Shown here: positions 1 to 10,748 of the stretch, one piece after another
Numbering within the stretch: the first letter of the stretch is position 1
How the letters are laid out: every line of letters begins with the position of its first letter
From: Alectoria sarmentosa
Taxonomy: Eukaryota; Ascomycota; Lecanoromycetes; Lecanorales; Parmeliaceae
DNA length: 19,064 nucleotides
Direction of reading: 5' to 3'
Assembly: GCA_009733775.1 (NCBI GenBank)
Contig: WOGZ01000489.1
Location: 1-19,064 of the forward strand
Position numbers and translations under genes: made by a program
The notes under the pieces: model-generated
Database searches by the model: none
Told to the model about the DNA's origin: nothing
The model's input: only the letters and a program-made list of their open reading frames with translations

Positions 1-1514
1 TCATATAAAAAATTTCACTTTTTGCAAAAAAACGATTTTTTGAAAATTTTATTTTCAGGTTATTAAATGCACATTAAAAATCGATTAATATATAATTAAT
101 AAATATATAAAAACGATTATATCGAAAAAGAAAAATGCGAAAGATTTATAAATCATTTTTTATCAATATAAAAATCTGAACGTCGAAGAATAAATATCGA
201 AAATATCGATTTTAAAATATAAACATCGAAAGATAAATATCAAAAATATCGATTTTAAAATATAAATATTAAAAGCGTTAACTTTTAAAATGCGAGCGTC
301 GAAAATTTAAACGATATAAAAGTTATATACGTCGATATTATTAATATCGAAAATAATAATATCGTAAACGTATTAATAATATAATATAAAATAATAATAA
401 TAAAATAACGAAAAATTAATATAAAAATAAATATCAAAAATATAAATATATTATAAAAGATTTAGGTTAACTTTTATAAAATAAAAATATATAACGATTA
501 ATGTGTTAATTTTTATCGTTCATATTCAAATAAATCGATAAACGCGATTATCGAATTAAATACTTAAAATCTTCAATAATAATAAACGTTAAATTTATTT
601 ATTTTATAATTATATAATTATTTTTATAAATTCAATTATCACAATAAGGTTTTATTTTTAATTACAATTTAAATAATAATTATAAATTTTTATCTCGATC
701 GCAGATCGAATAATGTTATAAACATTCATTTTAAATTTTAAAAATCATAAATGTGAAAATATAAAAAGAAAATCTAAATACGAAAAATCTTTTAAATAAC
801 GTTTTAAAACATTTGTTATAACTTTAAAAAAATAATCATTTTTTAAGTTTTTTAAACGTAATTTGATATAAGATATCGAATAAGTTTTTAATTAAAACAA
901 TGTTGATTTAAATCGAATAAAAAATGATCATAAATCTCTTCGCTTCGATTGAATTAATTTAAAAAAACCTTTTCGAAAAAATAATTTAAATTTGATAACG
1001 ATTAAATTTTAAAAACGATGATCGTTTACAATCTTTGATAAATAAAATATCGATCGTTTTACGTTATTTTAACTTTTTTAAATTTTATTAAATTACGTTT
1101 ATAAAAAACGAATTTTAAATTTATAAATTAAATCGCTCAAATTTTTAAATCGCTTATTTAATAAACATTATCGATAATTATATTCTTTAAATAAAAATCT
1201 TTAAATAAAAAAGTTTAAAAAAATAATAATTGAAAATAATTATATCAAAATTTAAGATTTATTTTAACGAATTCTTAAAATGCGATGAGCGAAATAATTA
1301 ATTTCATTAAAAATTCTCTTTTTTTATAATCGAACAATGCTTTAATCTTTTAAAATTACTTAAAATAAATTTTTAAAATTTTTTTATTATTAAATTATTT
1401 AACATTATCGTTATCGTTTAAAAAAAATAAAGATTAAAAAATTAATTAATAAAATTACGACGTAAACAATCTAATCTCTTATAAATAATAAATCAAAATT
1501 TATTTTTAAATTCA
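1..1514. other. Degenerate AT-rich flank, no gene recognised
   Basis: I can assign no protein domain here on either strand. The stretch lies immediately downstream (in element orientation) of the minus-strand copia pol, so the 3' LTR of that element should lie in its right part, near 1300-1500. I could not define LTR ends, a polypurine tract or a matching 5' LTR by eye. Composition is the same CpG-retaining, CpA-poor type as the elements, so it is probably older mutated repeat sequence. A 43-bp tandem duplication at 190-275 is listed separately. Confidence 0.5.
190..275. repeat. 43-bp tandem duplication, two copies
   Basis: Copy 1 is 190-232 and copy 2 is 233-275, equal in length and directly adjacent. 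By hand alignment they differ at four positions, all G-to-A or C-to-T going from copy 1 to copy 2, which is the change expected from cytosine deamination on either strand. The function, if any, is unknown. Confidence 0.75.
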
Positions 1515-2330
1515 TTCGAAATCGAGCGTTTAATAAAACACGTTAAATTTAATCTTAAATAAAGATTTTATAAAATTATCAACGATTTATTTTTCAATGA
1601 AAACGTATTTTAAAACGATATTATTATTCACGATTTTTTCGCGTATAAAGTAATATTAAATATCGATATATTTAAAGCGATTATGAAATTAAAAGTTTTT
1701 AATTAAGATTATAACATCTTAATTATCATAAAAGATAACGATAACAAAAACGAAAATAAAATCTTCGAATTTTAATTGAATTTATGTTATAAAAGCGCGT
1801 TTTATTTAAATTACATTATCATTATTAAAAGCGTTAATTATCGATTTAAAAATCACGAAATTAAAATTATTAAAAAACCTTTTAAGTTAAATCGTCTTTT
1901 TGATAATTTAAATTTAATCGATATATTCGATTTCATAAATAAATAATATTATCATAAATTAACATTTAAATAATTAACTTATAATTGCATTATTAAGATT
2001 AAATACATAATTAAAAATAAATCGTTTAATGTCTTAATTATTAATTTAATCGATGTCGATATATTCGCACAATAAAACGAGTTTTTCTTTATAAATAAAT
2101 TTAAAATGTAACGTATTTCACAAATATTTAAAAATTCTTTTGATTGCCTTTTAATGAAAATCGTTAAAGTTGAAAATATAATAAAAGATCACAAAAACAA
2201 TGTAAGCGATATTTGAACGAATATTTAACATCGTATATATTAAAGAGTCGATAACGAATTAATATAAAAAGCGAAATTTTTCGATAACTTTAAAACCTTT
2301 AACGACGAATTTCAAATATGAAATTTTCAT
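1515..2330 (-). pseudogene. copia RNase H and C-terminus, degraded
   Basis: RNase H removes RNA from the RNA-DNA hybrid during reverse transcription. Visible pieces are DSLIYTMLNIRSNIAYIV (copia 'GSLxYxxxxTRPDIAYAV'), KAIKRIFKYL, then EYIDID, stop, INN at about 2040-2070 for 'GYxDADWAxD', in which both Asp residues are kept. Further on, NNAIIS, stop, then YEIEYID correspond to 'xxISWxSKxQxxVxLSTxEAEY'. Near the end, FHNRFKYIDI, stop, YYFIRE matches 'FHxRxKHIDIxYHFxRE', followed by YVFIEK, stop, IVDNFIKSL for 'YxPTxEQxADxLTKxL', the usual copia terminus. The frame differs from the YVNN frame, so an indel lies between about 2050 and 2560. The left end is the last recognisable residue and may miss a few codons. 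Confidence 0.85.
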
Positions 2331-2449
2331 TAAAATATCGATAACCTTAACACGATCGCTTCACATATTATAATTTTTAAAAACCTTTTCGAAATAATTT
2401 TTTTAATTAAACATTATGATATAATTTTAACGATCGCGTATTATCTTTA

Positions 2450-3110
2450 TACTTAAATAATAAATATATAATTTCAAATTTATTATTTAAAATTTAATAT
2501 TAAAAGTGCTTTTAAGTTCGTTGATAACGAATCGATTTAAATTTCACGATGAAAATGTTATTAACATAAATAATCACGATGATTTTCTTTTTATCGTGAA
2601 TAAAAACGTTAAAGTTTTTCGTTAAAAAACGATATTCAAACTTTCGAAAAAAGATAAATATGATATTATATTAAACTTAAAACGATTATTTTAACTCGTA
2701 AAACGCTTTCTTAAAATAATAAACTTTATCGATATCATTTTTAAATTTTTTAAATTAACGAACGTATATAATCTCTTCGACGTTATTATATAAAAATACA
2801 ATCTTGATATTTATTTGATTTAATTTCAAATTAAAAACGATTATTATAATAAAGATAATTTTATAACTCATAAATTTGACGACGAAAACGAAAATTTCTT
2901 TAAAATCGATATTTTCGCGTTATATATAATCTTAAATTATTTATCACATTTTATATTAAATCATTTCATTAATCGATCTACGCTTAAATTTATAAACTCA
3001 TTTATTTTTTAAAACTTTACGATTCACTGAAAATTTGCAAAGATATCAAATTTTATTATCAATCAAAAAATAATATTCTTTATTTATATTCAATTGTCAA
3101 TTTATTTTAT
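2450..3110 (-). pseudogene. copia reverse transcriptase, degraded
   Basis: This domain copies element RNA into cDNA. Seen in order on the minus strand: NRKVLKNK, stop, VYKFKRR (copia 'xxKWVYKxKR'), RENIDFKEIF ('QxxGIDYxETFAPV'), INIKIVFLYNNVEE ('MDVKTAFLxGxLxE'), YFKKAFYELK, stop, S ('LxKALYGLKQSPR') and YVNN at 2557-2568, the YVDD polymerase box with both catalytic Asp codons GAY changed to AAY. Loss of both metal-binding Asp residues, plus stops at Gln and Trp positions, makes it dead. The YVNN codons share the integrase frame seen right of the insertion, although the frame changes in between. The degenerate linker between integrase and this domain (about 3110-3540) has no clear motif. Confidence 0.9.
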
Positions 3111-3927
3111 ATAAAACGTTCGTTATTATTTTTTTATAAATACGAAATTCGAATAATTCGAAATTGTTTATCTTAATTAATAACGCGATGAAATTAAATA
3201 TTAAAACTTTTGAAGATGTGATAACGACGAAAACGACTTTAACAAATTTTTTTTGTTACGTATTCATAAAAATTAAACTTATAACGACGATAAAAAATTC
3301 TTTAATACGTGATTTCGACATTTAAAAAAATCATTGAATCGAAAATATTTTTGAGATTACAACGACGATATTGATAATAATCGTCGACGAGAATTTTTTT
3401 TTGAAAAATTTAAAAAAAAAGACTTTGTTATTAATATTATTATTAATATCGTTTAAAATTATTATTGCAAACTTAATTCTCGTCATCGTATCGATTTCGA
3501 TATATAATGTTAAAAATTAATTAACGATAAATGATCTTTTATTTAAAAATTACGTTTTAAAATAATGATTTATTTATTTAACATTAAAATATCATTAAAT
3601 TCGATCGTTTCGAATAAACATTTAATAAAAACTATTTTTATAATTTATCAAGCGATTTTTTTATAACGATTATCGAACTTTTTTTAATTAATATCGAAAA
3701 TTCGACGCTTTTCGCAAAAATCTTTTTATTTAATACGTTTTAAATGAAATAAATCAAATTTGCGATTAAGTTCGTTTTTATACGAAATCTTATTTATATT
3801 TATAATAAACGAACGATTACGAAAATAATTAATGATCGTAATGAATTTTAAGATTATAAACTTCGAAAACTCATTATTTATTAACAAAGCGTAAATTTTA
3901 ATCATTAATATTTAACTTAAACGTTCA

Positions 3928-3932
3928 AAAAT
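3928..3932. repeat. Target-site duplication, left copy (AAAAT)
   Basis: AAAAT directly abuts the TGTCA start of the 122-bp insert and is repeated after its end. Five bases is the usual duplication size for LTR-element integration. A short A-rich word could match by chance in this DNA, but the restored integrase frame and spacing argue for a true duplication. Confidence 0.8.
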
Positions 3933-4054
3933 TGTCACGGTACGTCATTAGCGTGGCTTGACATCGCACATATCTGCGCAGCAGACACATAGATTCTTTA
4001 TATACACATTACACACACATTATAAATATATGATCCAGATTTTATTCCTTGACA
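3933..4054. mobile_element. Solo LTR (122 bp) inserted in copia integrase
   Basis: The island begins TGTCA and ends TGACA, a perfect 5-bp terminal inverted repeat with the TG/CA ends of LTRs, and is flanked by AAAAT on both sides. Composition differs sharply from its surroundings: by hand count 28 of 122 bases are C and only 5 of these are in CpG, with many CpA, so it has not been hypermutated. It encodes no evident protein, and an open frame across it on the plus strand (3958-4215) is accidental. TGTCACG starts are common in fungal gypsy LTRs, so a gypsy-type origin is likely but unproven. A very short non-autonomous element is the alternative. Orientation is uncertain; a TATATAAAG box reads on the minus strand. 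Confidence 0.82.
3996..4004 (-). promoter_or_regulatory. Possible TATA box inside solo LTR
   Basis: TATATAAAG on the minus strand fits the eukaryotic TATA consensus and sits near the middle of the 122-bp LTR, where an LTR promoter would be expected. If real, the LTR points leftward. There is no other promoter evidence. Confidence 0.35.
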
Positions 4055-4059
4055 AAAAT
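4055..4059. repeat. Target-site duplication, right copy (AAAAT)
   Basis: This is the second AAAAT, directly after the TGACA end of the insert. Deleting the insert with one of the two copies joins the copia integrase codons in frame. Confidence 0.8.
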
Positions 4060-4639
4060 CTCATTTATTTGAAAATTTTCAGAAATAATAAATTTTCATT
4101 TTATTTTATAATCATATTTAAAATCATTAAAAACTTAATTTTTAATCACGATATTTTTATCGCTATAAATGCGTTTAATAATAAAATCGTTAGATTTTAT
4201 ATTAACTTTAAATGACTTAAAAATATTAAAAGCTTTATTTTTATAAATGTTAAAATAAATATAAAATCTTTTATTAACGTCTTTTATAAATTTAAACATT
4301 ATTTAATAATTCGAATAAATGTTAACGCTCGATATAAAATCAAAGATATCGAAATAAAATAATTTATTAACATATTTATCGAAGATTAAATGTTTTTTAT
4401 AAAATAACAAATAAAGATTTAATTTTACGTAAGATATATAAACGTTTTCAAACGTCGAAGATTTAAATAAATTTATTTTAATGAACATATTTTTGAGACG
4501 AGCGATATTTTGCTTTTTAAGATATTTTATATAAATATGTCATAAATTGAAAATCTCGATATTGATAGCCGTTAAAGTAAAAGTTAAATGATTTTCGTTA
4601 TTAAATATATAATAATTATTATATTAAATAATTTATATC

Positions 4640-4906
4640 TTATCACGCTTAACTTTGATTTCGTTAAACGAAAATTTTATAAAATAATCATTTTTAAATA
4701 AAATTTTCATAAAGATGAAATTGAAATTATTATTAAATACGTGTAAAACATTTTTAAAGTTTAATGTCACGATTTGATCGTTAATTTTTTTAACTTTATG
4801 CGAATAATGTTTATAATTACGATTAATAATATTTTATTATATTTTTTAACAATATAAAACGTTTTAAATAATTAATAATCGAAAAACTTATTTCGATTAT
4901 AAATAA
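4640..4906 (-). pseudogene. copia aspartic protease region, degraded
   Basis: The protease of a copia polyprotein releases Gag, integrase and reverse transcriptase. Reading from 4906, LFIIEIS occupies the place of the copia 'xxIIDTGAS' active-site motif: Asp has become Glu and Gly has become Ser. Downstream residues IINYLKRFI fit the 'HITNDLxxF' stretch that normally follows the motif. It shares a frame with the Gag zinc knuckle (first bases congruent to 1 mod 3), as expected for a Gag-protease join. The rest of the domain is too degraded to align by eye, so the left boundary is approximate. Confidence 0.65.
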
Positions 4907-5059
4907 TATATTTGATAATATAAAAATAAAACAATTTAAATTTAAAGTATTTAAATTTACTTTTACGTAATTATTATAAATTTTCGATATATTAAAATTC
5001 TTAAATTTCGATTTAAATTTAAAATCGTTAAATTTAAACTTTTTATTATTTTCGTTATT

Positions 5060-5957
5060 ACTATTATTACTCTTTCGTTTATTTCTTTATTCATTATTAT
5101 TATTATTAAAAAAATTATTAATTAATAAATTAACCTTATTGTCATCGACTTTATAATCATTAAAATTATAATAATGTATATCGCATTTCTTACACAATTT
5201 GACGATTTTAATAATATTAACACAATAATTTAATCGACACTTATTTTAATTTGTAACTTAAACGAAAATTAAAAAAAAAACGAATAATAAAAATATATAT
5301 AATTTAAACGTGTTCAAAATAATAAATGTTTTAAAATCGTTACATAATTTCGTTTAAGATATATTTATATAATTTATTTTTATTAAATAAAACATAATTT
5401 TGAAAATATTATTCGATATAATCGTTATAAAAAAATCTTAAATTAAAATAAAATTATTAAATAAACAAATTTTCGTTTAACTTAAATTAAATGAAAAAGT
5501 TTTAAAACTTTATCAACGATTTTCGAAATTTATTAACATATTTATTAAAATTATCGCTACATTAATTCAACGTTAAATTATTAAAACGTTGAAACGCGCG
5601 AATTAAATATTTAAAACCTCAAAAAAAACAATTTTCTTTCAATTTGATTTACGCGTTATAAGCGTTAATTATATATTTAATATTAACATAATTATTATTA
5701 ATTACGCAAAAGCGTAAAACGATGTAAATGAGATTATGCGTTAATTTTCACGCCTTAAATTCAACGATATCGTTATTATTATCATCGTTATTTTCATTAA
5801 ATAATAAAGTTTAAAATCGATATTTATTTTTCGATTCAATTCATTTTCATAAAGCAAAAATCTTAAAAACGTTTTTTACGATTCGCTTTCAAATTATATA
5901 ACTTGTTAAATTAATTAATTTAATTATCTTTTTCAAAATGTTAATAAATTTTAACAT
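5060..5957 (-). pseudogene. copia Gag (UBN2-type) with zinc knuckle, degraded
   Basis: In living copia elements Gag forms the virus-like particle that packages the RNA. The reading can start at an ATG at 5955-5957, in frame with the Gag core. Early residues INLTSY followed by a stop in a Trp-like position match the N-terminal 'LTSDNYxxW' pattern. The core around 5450-5600 shows FQRFNNLTLN, stop, CSD, then a KYVNKFRK stretch, typical of the Gag UBN2 family, where 'LQRFxNLxLxxCSDxxxYxxxFR' is usual. At 5153-5194 the zinc knuckle CX2CX4HX4C is visible with both first cysteines kept, and with the His and the last Cys changed to Tyr, both explained by C-to-T or G-to-A. At least four stops sit at Gln or Trp positions. 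An indel separates the core frame from the knuckle frame. Confidence 0.82.
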
Positions 5958-6241
5958 CAAAGATTCGAATATAATAATAATAATAAATGTAATAATAAAA
6001 AACTTAATATAAAAAAAACGAAATTAACAATAATTTTAAAGTTTGAATATTTTTTAAATAAAATAAAATAAACAAAATAAATAAACGTGCTTTAAAACTT
6101 ATATTTATTTTATTTAAATAATTAATATAAATTATATATATATTTGCGATCGCAAAAAATGATTTTTTTAAATCTTATATTAATAATTGACTTTTCAACG
6201 TATCGAAACGAAAAAATTTCGCGATTCGTATTAATTTGAAT
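5958..6241. other. Probable leader/5' LTR side of copia element, unresolved
   Basis: This stretch lies upstream of the copia Gag ATG in element orientation and should hold the leader and 5' LTR. I see no TG/CA-bounded segment, no primer-binding site and no convincing match to the 1-1514 side. A 14-bp perfect palindrome (TTTGCGATCGCAAA) occurs at 6143-6156; its meaning is unknown. Confidence 0.35.
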
Positions 6242-6505
6242 GAGAAATGCTCATTTTTAATTTAAATAATAAATTTAAATGATGATCGATAAATTTGATA
6301 CGTTATTAATTAATTTTTTCAATGAATTCGAATTTAAACGGCGATCGATAAATTTGATTTATCGTTAATTGATTTGTTTTCAATGAATTTTAAAATTAAT
6401 AATTTTCAAGAGAATTACTCGTTTCGATTTAAATAAAGAATTTAACGACGATTAATATACTTTCGATATATTATTAATTTATTATTTCAATAAACCTTAA
6501 AATTA
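6242..6505. repeat. Degenerate nested direct repeat, periods about 168 and 59 bp
   Basis: A block beginning GAGAAATGCTC at 6242 recurs in mutated form as GAGAATTACTC at 6410, and the following bases stay alignable for about 90 bp, ending in TTTCAATRAA. Inside the first block a second repeat occurs: GATCGATAAATTTGAT at 6284 and again at 6343, each followed by a TTAATTRATTTKTTTTCAATGAATT-like stretch. The repeats are non-coding as far as I can see and could be part of an LTR or of subtelomere-type repeats. Confidence 0.55.
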
Positions 6506-9500
6506 ATTACTTTCAACGATTAAAACGCATTTATTAATTAATTTTCAATCAAATAAATACGTCGCACAATAAAAATATACATTAATTAAATATAATTTTA
6601 AAGATTTAAAAACTACCTTCTTCAATTAACGTGACATTTTTATTAATTAAAATATATAACTTAATTTCCACGATCACATCGTCGATAAAATTAACGTTTT
6701 TAATAAAAATTAAAATTCGTTTAAGGTCAACGTTTAAACATATTTCGAGTCGAGACTTTAAAATGATATTATTTCGTCGATATAATAATAAATCGAATAT
6801 CTTTTAACGCTTTAAAACTTTTACGATATTTTATAACAATATACTCATATAAAGTGTTTTCATAAAATAAAAATAAAGTTTTGTGATTTAAAGCGATTTA
6901 TAAATTAATATATATAAAGCATATTAATAAAATAAATATCAAATTATTAAACGAAGCCCGATCGATCGAGTTCATAATTTATTAAAAATAAGTGATAAAT
7001 TACTTGATTAAAATATTATATAAAATATGAAACTTATCAAATCTACATTCGACGACAGTCGAATAAAAAAAGTGAAACGAACTTAAACATTTTAACACTT
7101 TTATTATAAAAGATTTATAATTAAATTTAATAATTTTTACATTTAAAAATCGTAACATAAAAAAATTTATGCGAGAAAAATGCAAATTAGTTTTAATTTA
7201 AACTTTTTATAATAAATTCAATTTTATTAATAATTTTTAAAATATAAATAATTTTTCGTGAACGATTTAATAAAACGTTTATATTATTAAAAAATTTATA
7301 ATCGAAAGACCTTTAAAAAATCTTACAAATTACGATAATTATAAAGAATTCAATTATTTATGCGTGTTATTTTATTCATTTTCATATTTATTATTAAAAT
7401 AAATCGAACGATATTATAAACGACGATATATACGAATAATATTTACGACTTTTTTTATTATAAAAAAAACGTTCGTTTTTTTTATATTTAAATGCGTTTT
7501 TAAAATTCTTTAAAGAATATTTTTATTACGCTTTTTTCGCATCTTTCTTATTAATCTCTTTACGTTTTTTGCGAATATTTTTAAATAATTTTTATAATTA
7601 AATCGACGACGTGTTTTAGTTTCAATGTTAATAAGTTTTTTTTAATTTTTTTTTTCTTTTTTAAAACGTTATATTAATTTTAAAAGGTTTCTAATTTATT
7701 AAATTGTTAAAACTCAAAAATAATAATTTAATAAAATTTAATAAAATTACGTTTTTTTTAAAAAACAAAAATAAAAGCTCGATAAAAATGCATCTTTTAT
7801 TTAGTTTATGATTTTTTGAAAAGATTTCAAATATTTAATAAATTTTTATAATATAATTAACGTCAATAACGTACGAAAATAATGTATTTACTTAAAAAAA
7901 AAATCGAAGTTTTTTTAATCCTTAATCAATTTCTCGATATTTGTATAAAATTTTATTAAAACTTTTTTAAATATATTATTTGTATGATAAAATATCACGA
8001 TATTATCGAAAATTAATTTTAAAGTTTTCGATTTTTGCGCATCTTTTGATCTCGTTTGCATTTTTTAAAATTATAAAATATTAAAATTATCGAATTGCAC
8101 GTTTTTATTTATATTACGAATTGCGATATCAAAATATTTAATAAATCTCGACGTATTTTAAAATATATAACGTGTTTCGATTTAACAAAAAACGATAATT
8201 ATATAAATAAATTTAAATATAAAGATTTTAAAAACGAAAATTTAAAGATTAAATGCGACGTACGACGTGAAAATTATTAACTATAATAAAATTTCGACGT
8301 TATTAAAATTTCGAAGATATTTATAAAATGAAAATATAAAGAAAAAGAAAAATAATTAAATTAATTTAAAAAAACAAATTAATATTATACGATAAAAACG
8401 AGATTATATAAAATAATTACGTAGAAAATAAAAGCTCTTTTATTTTTTTTGCTTTTTTTATAACATTTTCTTCACGTTAATTTAATATTCGTTTATAATT
8501 AATTATAATATATTAATATGTTTATAAATTCAACTTGTTTTTTTTATTCGAAATTCGAAAATCTTTTATTTTATTATATTTTTATTTTATTAAATAACTT
8601 TAATTCGTTTGCGAATATAACGTAATATAACGAAATTTTATTTTATCGAATTATTGTTTTTGAATTTCTTTCGACATTGTAACATATATTATTAAAAATT
8701 TTAAATATTTAAAAACTCACGTCGTAAATATTAAAATTAAATAAAAATATTTAATGTTTTAAATTAATAATAATTAAAAATGATAATTAAAAAAAAACAC
8801 ATTTTGATTTATTATATTTAATATTTTTATTATTTTTAATTATCAAGAAATTATTATATCGAATTTATAATTACACGTTTTTATATTATCGAAAAAATCG
8901 AAAAAATTAAAAAAATTAAAAACCTTTCGATAAAACTTATAAATCAAAATCTTGAAAAAAATCTTAAAAATGCACGCGCGAGTTTCGATTTTTTCGAAGT
9001 TTAAAAAATTATTATAAAGGCTTTATAAAACGCTTTGATAAAAAATAAACGAAAAAATTATATAAAATTAATATTTTTTCGATAAAAGTGAGTATAAATT
9101 CTTTTTAATATAAAAAATGCAAATAATGAAAACTTTTCGAAATCTTTATAAAAAAAGAATATAAAATAAAATTAATAAAATTAATTATATCTTCGGAAAA
9201 AACGTTAAAATATATTATTTTTTAAATTTATTCGATTTACGATATTTTAAATTTTACGTCGAAATTTTCGATAACGAAAAATATTAAAAATAAAACGTAT
9301 TTTTATACGAAAAAAATGCGAGTTGCTTATAATAATTATTATATTAATAATCTTCATTTAAAAAATATAATATTTCGATAAAAAAAACTTGAAATGAAAA
9401 TTTATTATTATTTAATATTATTTTATAATTTATAAAATTTTTACAATAACGAAAAATAACTTTATATTTCATTAAAAAAATCTTTTTATTTTTATTTTTA

Positions 9501-10748
9501 CGTAAAATCTTTTTTATTATCCATTTTTAAAAAGGTTTTTATTAATTTTAAAAAATTAAAGTAAGTTAAATTCAATAAAATATTAAATTGATAAATGTCT
9601 CGATTTTAAAACGTCTTAAAAAACATAATTATAATTTTTCGCAAAATTTTATTTTGCGTTTTATCGAAAAAAACGATTAAAGTTATCGATTTTAAATTAA
9701 ATATCGTTAACGATTAATAATATAATATATATATAAAATTGCATTTTTATATTTATTTCGTTTCGACGAAATAATATTTATTTAATATTATAATATTAAA
9801 ATTTTAAATATTCGAAAAATAAATTGAATTAATTTTATTATTTCGAAAAACACATTAAATTAAAAATACGTTTTTATCGAAACTTTTAATTTTAATTGTT
9901 ATTTTATTATAATTATTATTAATCAATAATTTAAAAATTAAATTATTCGTTTTTTACGTAAATGATAATTATTTATATTTAAATATTGTTTATTTTTTAT
10001 TCAATTAAGTTTATGTTTCGAATATTAAAAAAGGTTTCATTTTTCGATTTTTTAATATATACGATTAATCGTCGATTTTAAATAAATAAATTATATATAT
10101 TCGTTTTTATTAAAAAAATTAAAAATTAATAACATTTTAAACTTTTAATATTATAATAAAAAATTTAAAAAATAATTTATTTAATATTAAGAAAATTCTT
10201 TATTTTATAATACACATTTTTTCGAAAAGATAATATATAATATTTGTTTTATTAATATCGTTAAAATATTCGAAAATTGTATAATTAAGAAAATTGAAGT
10301 TTAAATTATAATAATTTAACGATTATTCGTTATTTATGAAAATGAAACGATAATTCGATAAATGCGCGATTTTTTTTTATAAATTTTAATGCTCGAACGA
10401 AAGTATTATATAAAATATATAATAAATTATATAATTGTGCGTAAAGGTTTTTATTTTATAATAATAATATTTAATTGTTTTCATAATTTAAAATAAGGTT
10501 TATTTCCTCAATTTCAATTTTTTATACGATTTTTAATATATTTAAATATAATTATTTTTATATTTATATTATAATTAATAATTAATTATTTAATTATTTA
10601 TATTTTATTTTTTATTAACAATTATATTATAAAAAATATTTATTAAACATTTATTATAATTGATTTTTTTTAAATAAAATTAAATGAAAATATAAATAAT
10701 TACTTTTTAATATAAATTTAATATTAATATTTAATTAATTTTTTATTA
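6506..10748. other. Long degenerate AT-rich stretch, no gene assigned
   Basis: I could assign no known protein family here on either strand. Short open runs exist at 7000-7185 (minus) and 8095-8280 (plus), but neither resembles a known domain. The segment 6880-7190 reads on the plus strand as a possible degraded frame (around NEARSIEFIIY and NRNIKKFMREKCK) and equally well as an open frame on the minus strand, so coding direction cannot be decided. From about 8300 on, homopolymer-rich A and T runs dominate. This is most likely further mutated transposon sequence. Confidence 0.45.
8095..8280 (+). other. Unidentified open run, possible degraded repeat ORF
   Basis: A stop-free run of 61 codons begins at a TTG, with no ATG start. 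It is lysine- and asparagine-rich and contains SRRILKYITCFDLT and KCDVRRENY, with several acidic or basic codons kept because they sit beside CpG. A stop appears directly downstream, but the next codons (NFDVIKISKIF) keep a similar character, so this may be a surviving piece of a longer destroyed frame. I do not recognise the family. Chance openness in sequence of this composition is a real alternative. Confidence 0.2.

Larger units (their letters stand above)
3540..4560 (-). pseudogene. copia integrase, degraded and split by an insertion
   Basis: Integrase inserts the cDNA into the genome. A stop-free run at 4303-4488 carries the GAG-pre-integrase zinc motif with its CxxC pair changed to Tyr (Tyr codons starting at 4440 and 4431), then FDIFDFI for the usual 'HSDISGPI', whose first catalytic Asp is kept (4348-4350). 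The second Asp lies in RIYSDKN for 'RIRSDNG' (4159-4161). The run ENFQINEI, for 'PQxNGI', ends at the inserted LTR, and the catalytic Glu follows on its far side at 3924-3926 as ERLSQILM. Excising the insert gives exactly 35 residues between the second Asp and the Glu, the DD35E spacing. Downstream, YFRNRSF matches 'YLxNRSP', and NVIF near 3556 matches the 'DVxFxE' end of copia integrases. Stops and later frame changes make it inactive. Confidence 0.88.
1515..5957 (-). mobile_element. RIP-degraded Ty1/copia LTR retrotransposon (internal region)
   Basis: The minus strand carries the full copia domain order: Gag with a UBN2-type core and zinc knuckle, aspartic protease, GAG-pre-integrase and integrase, reverse transcriptase, RNase H. 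In copia the integrase precedes the reverse transcriptase, which separates it from the gypsy element on the other strand. Stops replace Gln and Trp codons throughout, and the homologous frame changes several times (Gag first bases at positions congruent to 2 mod 3, zinc knuckle and protease 1, integrase 0, RNase H 2), so small indels have accumulated. It cannot encode a protein. LTRs were not located, so the ends given are the limits of recognisable protein homology. A 122-bp solo-LTR-like insertion interrupts the integrase. Confidence 0.9.

Noticed and set aside
1560..3800. Long plus-strand frame with few stops and an acidic, then Thr-rich, composition
   Set aside because: It looked like a degraded host ORF at first, but the minus strand of the same region reads as copia reverse transcriptase and RNase H with clear motifs. 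The plus frame is the complement of Asn/Lys/Leu-rich codons.
3958..4215. 85-codon open frame on the plus strand
   Set aside because: It starts inside the 122-bp LTR and runs antisense over the copia integrase; the minus strand carries the DDE motifs, so this frame is a shadow.
6143..6156. 14-bp perfect palindrome TTTGCGATCGCAAA as an operator or origin
   Set aside because: A single short palindrome with no partner sites or gene next to it; not enough to assign a role.
7000..7185. 61-codon open frame on the minus strand
   Set aside because: It has no recognisable domain, an equally coherent plus-strand reading exists, and the length is not surprising in sequence this AT-rich.
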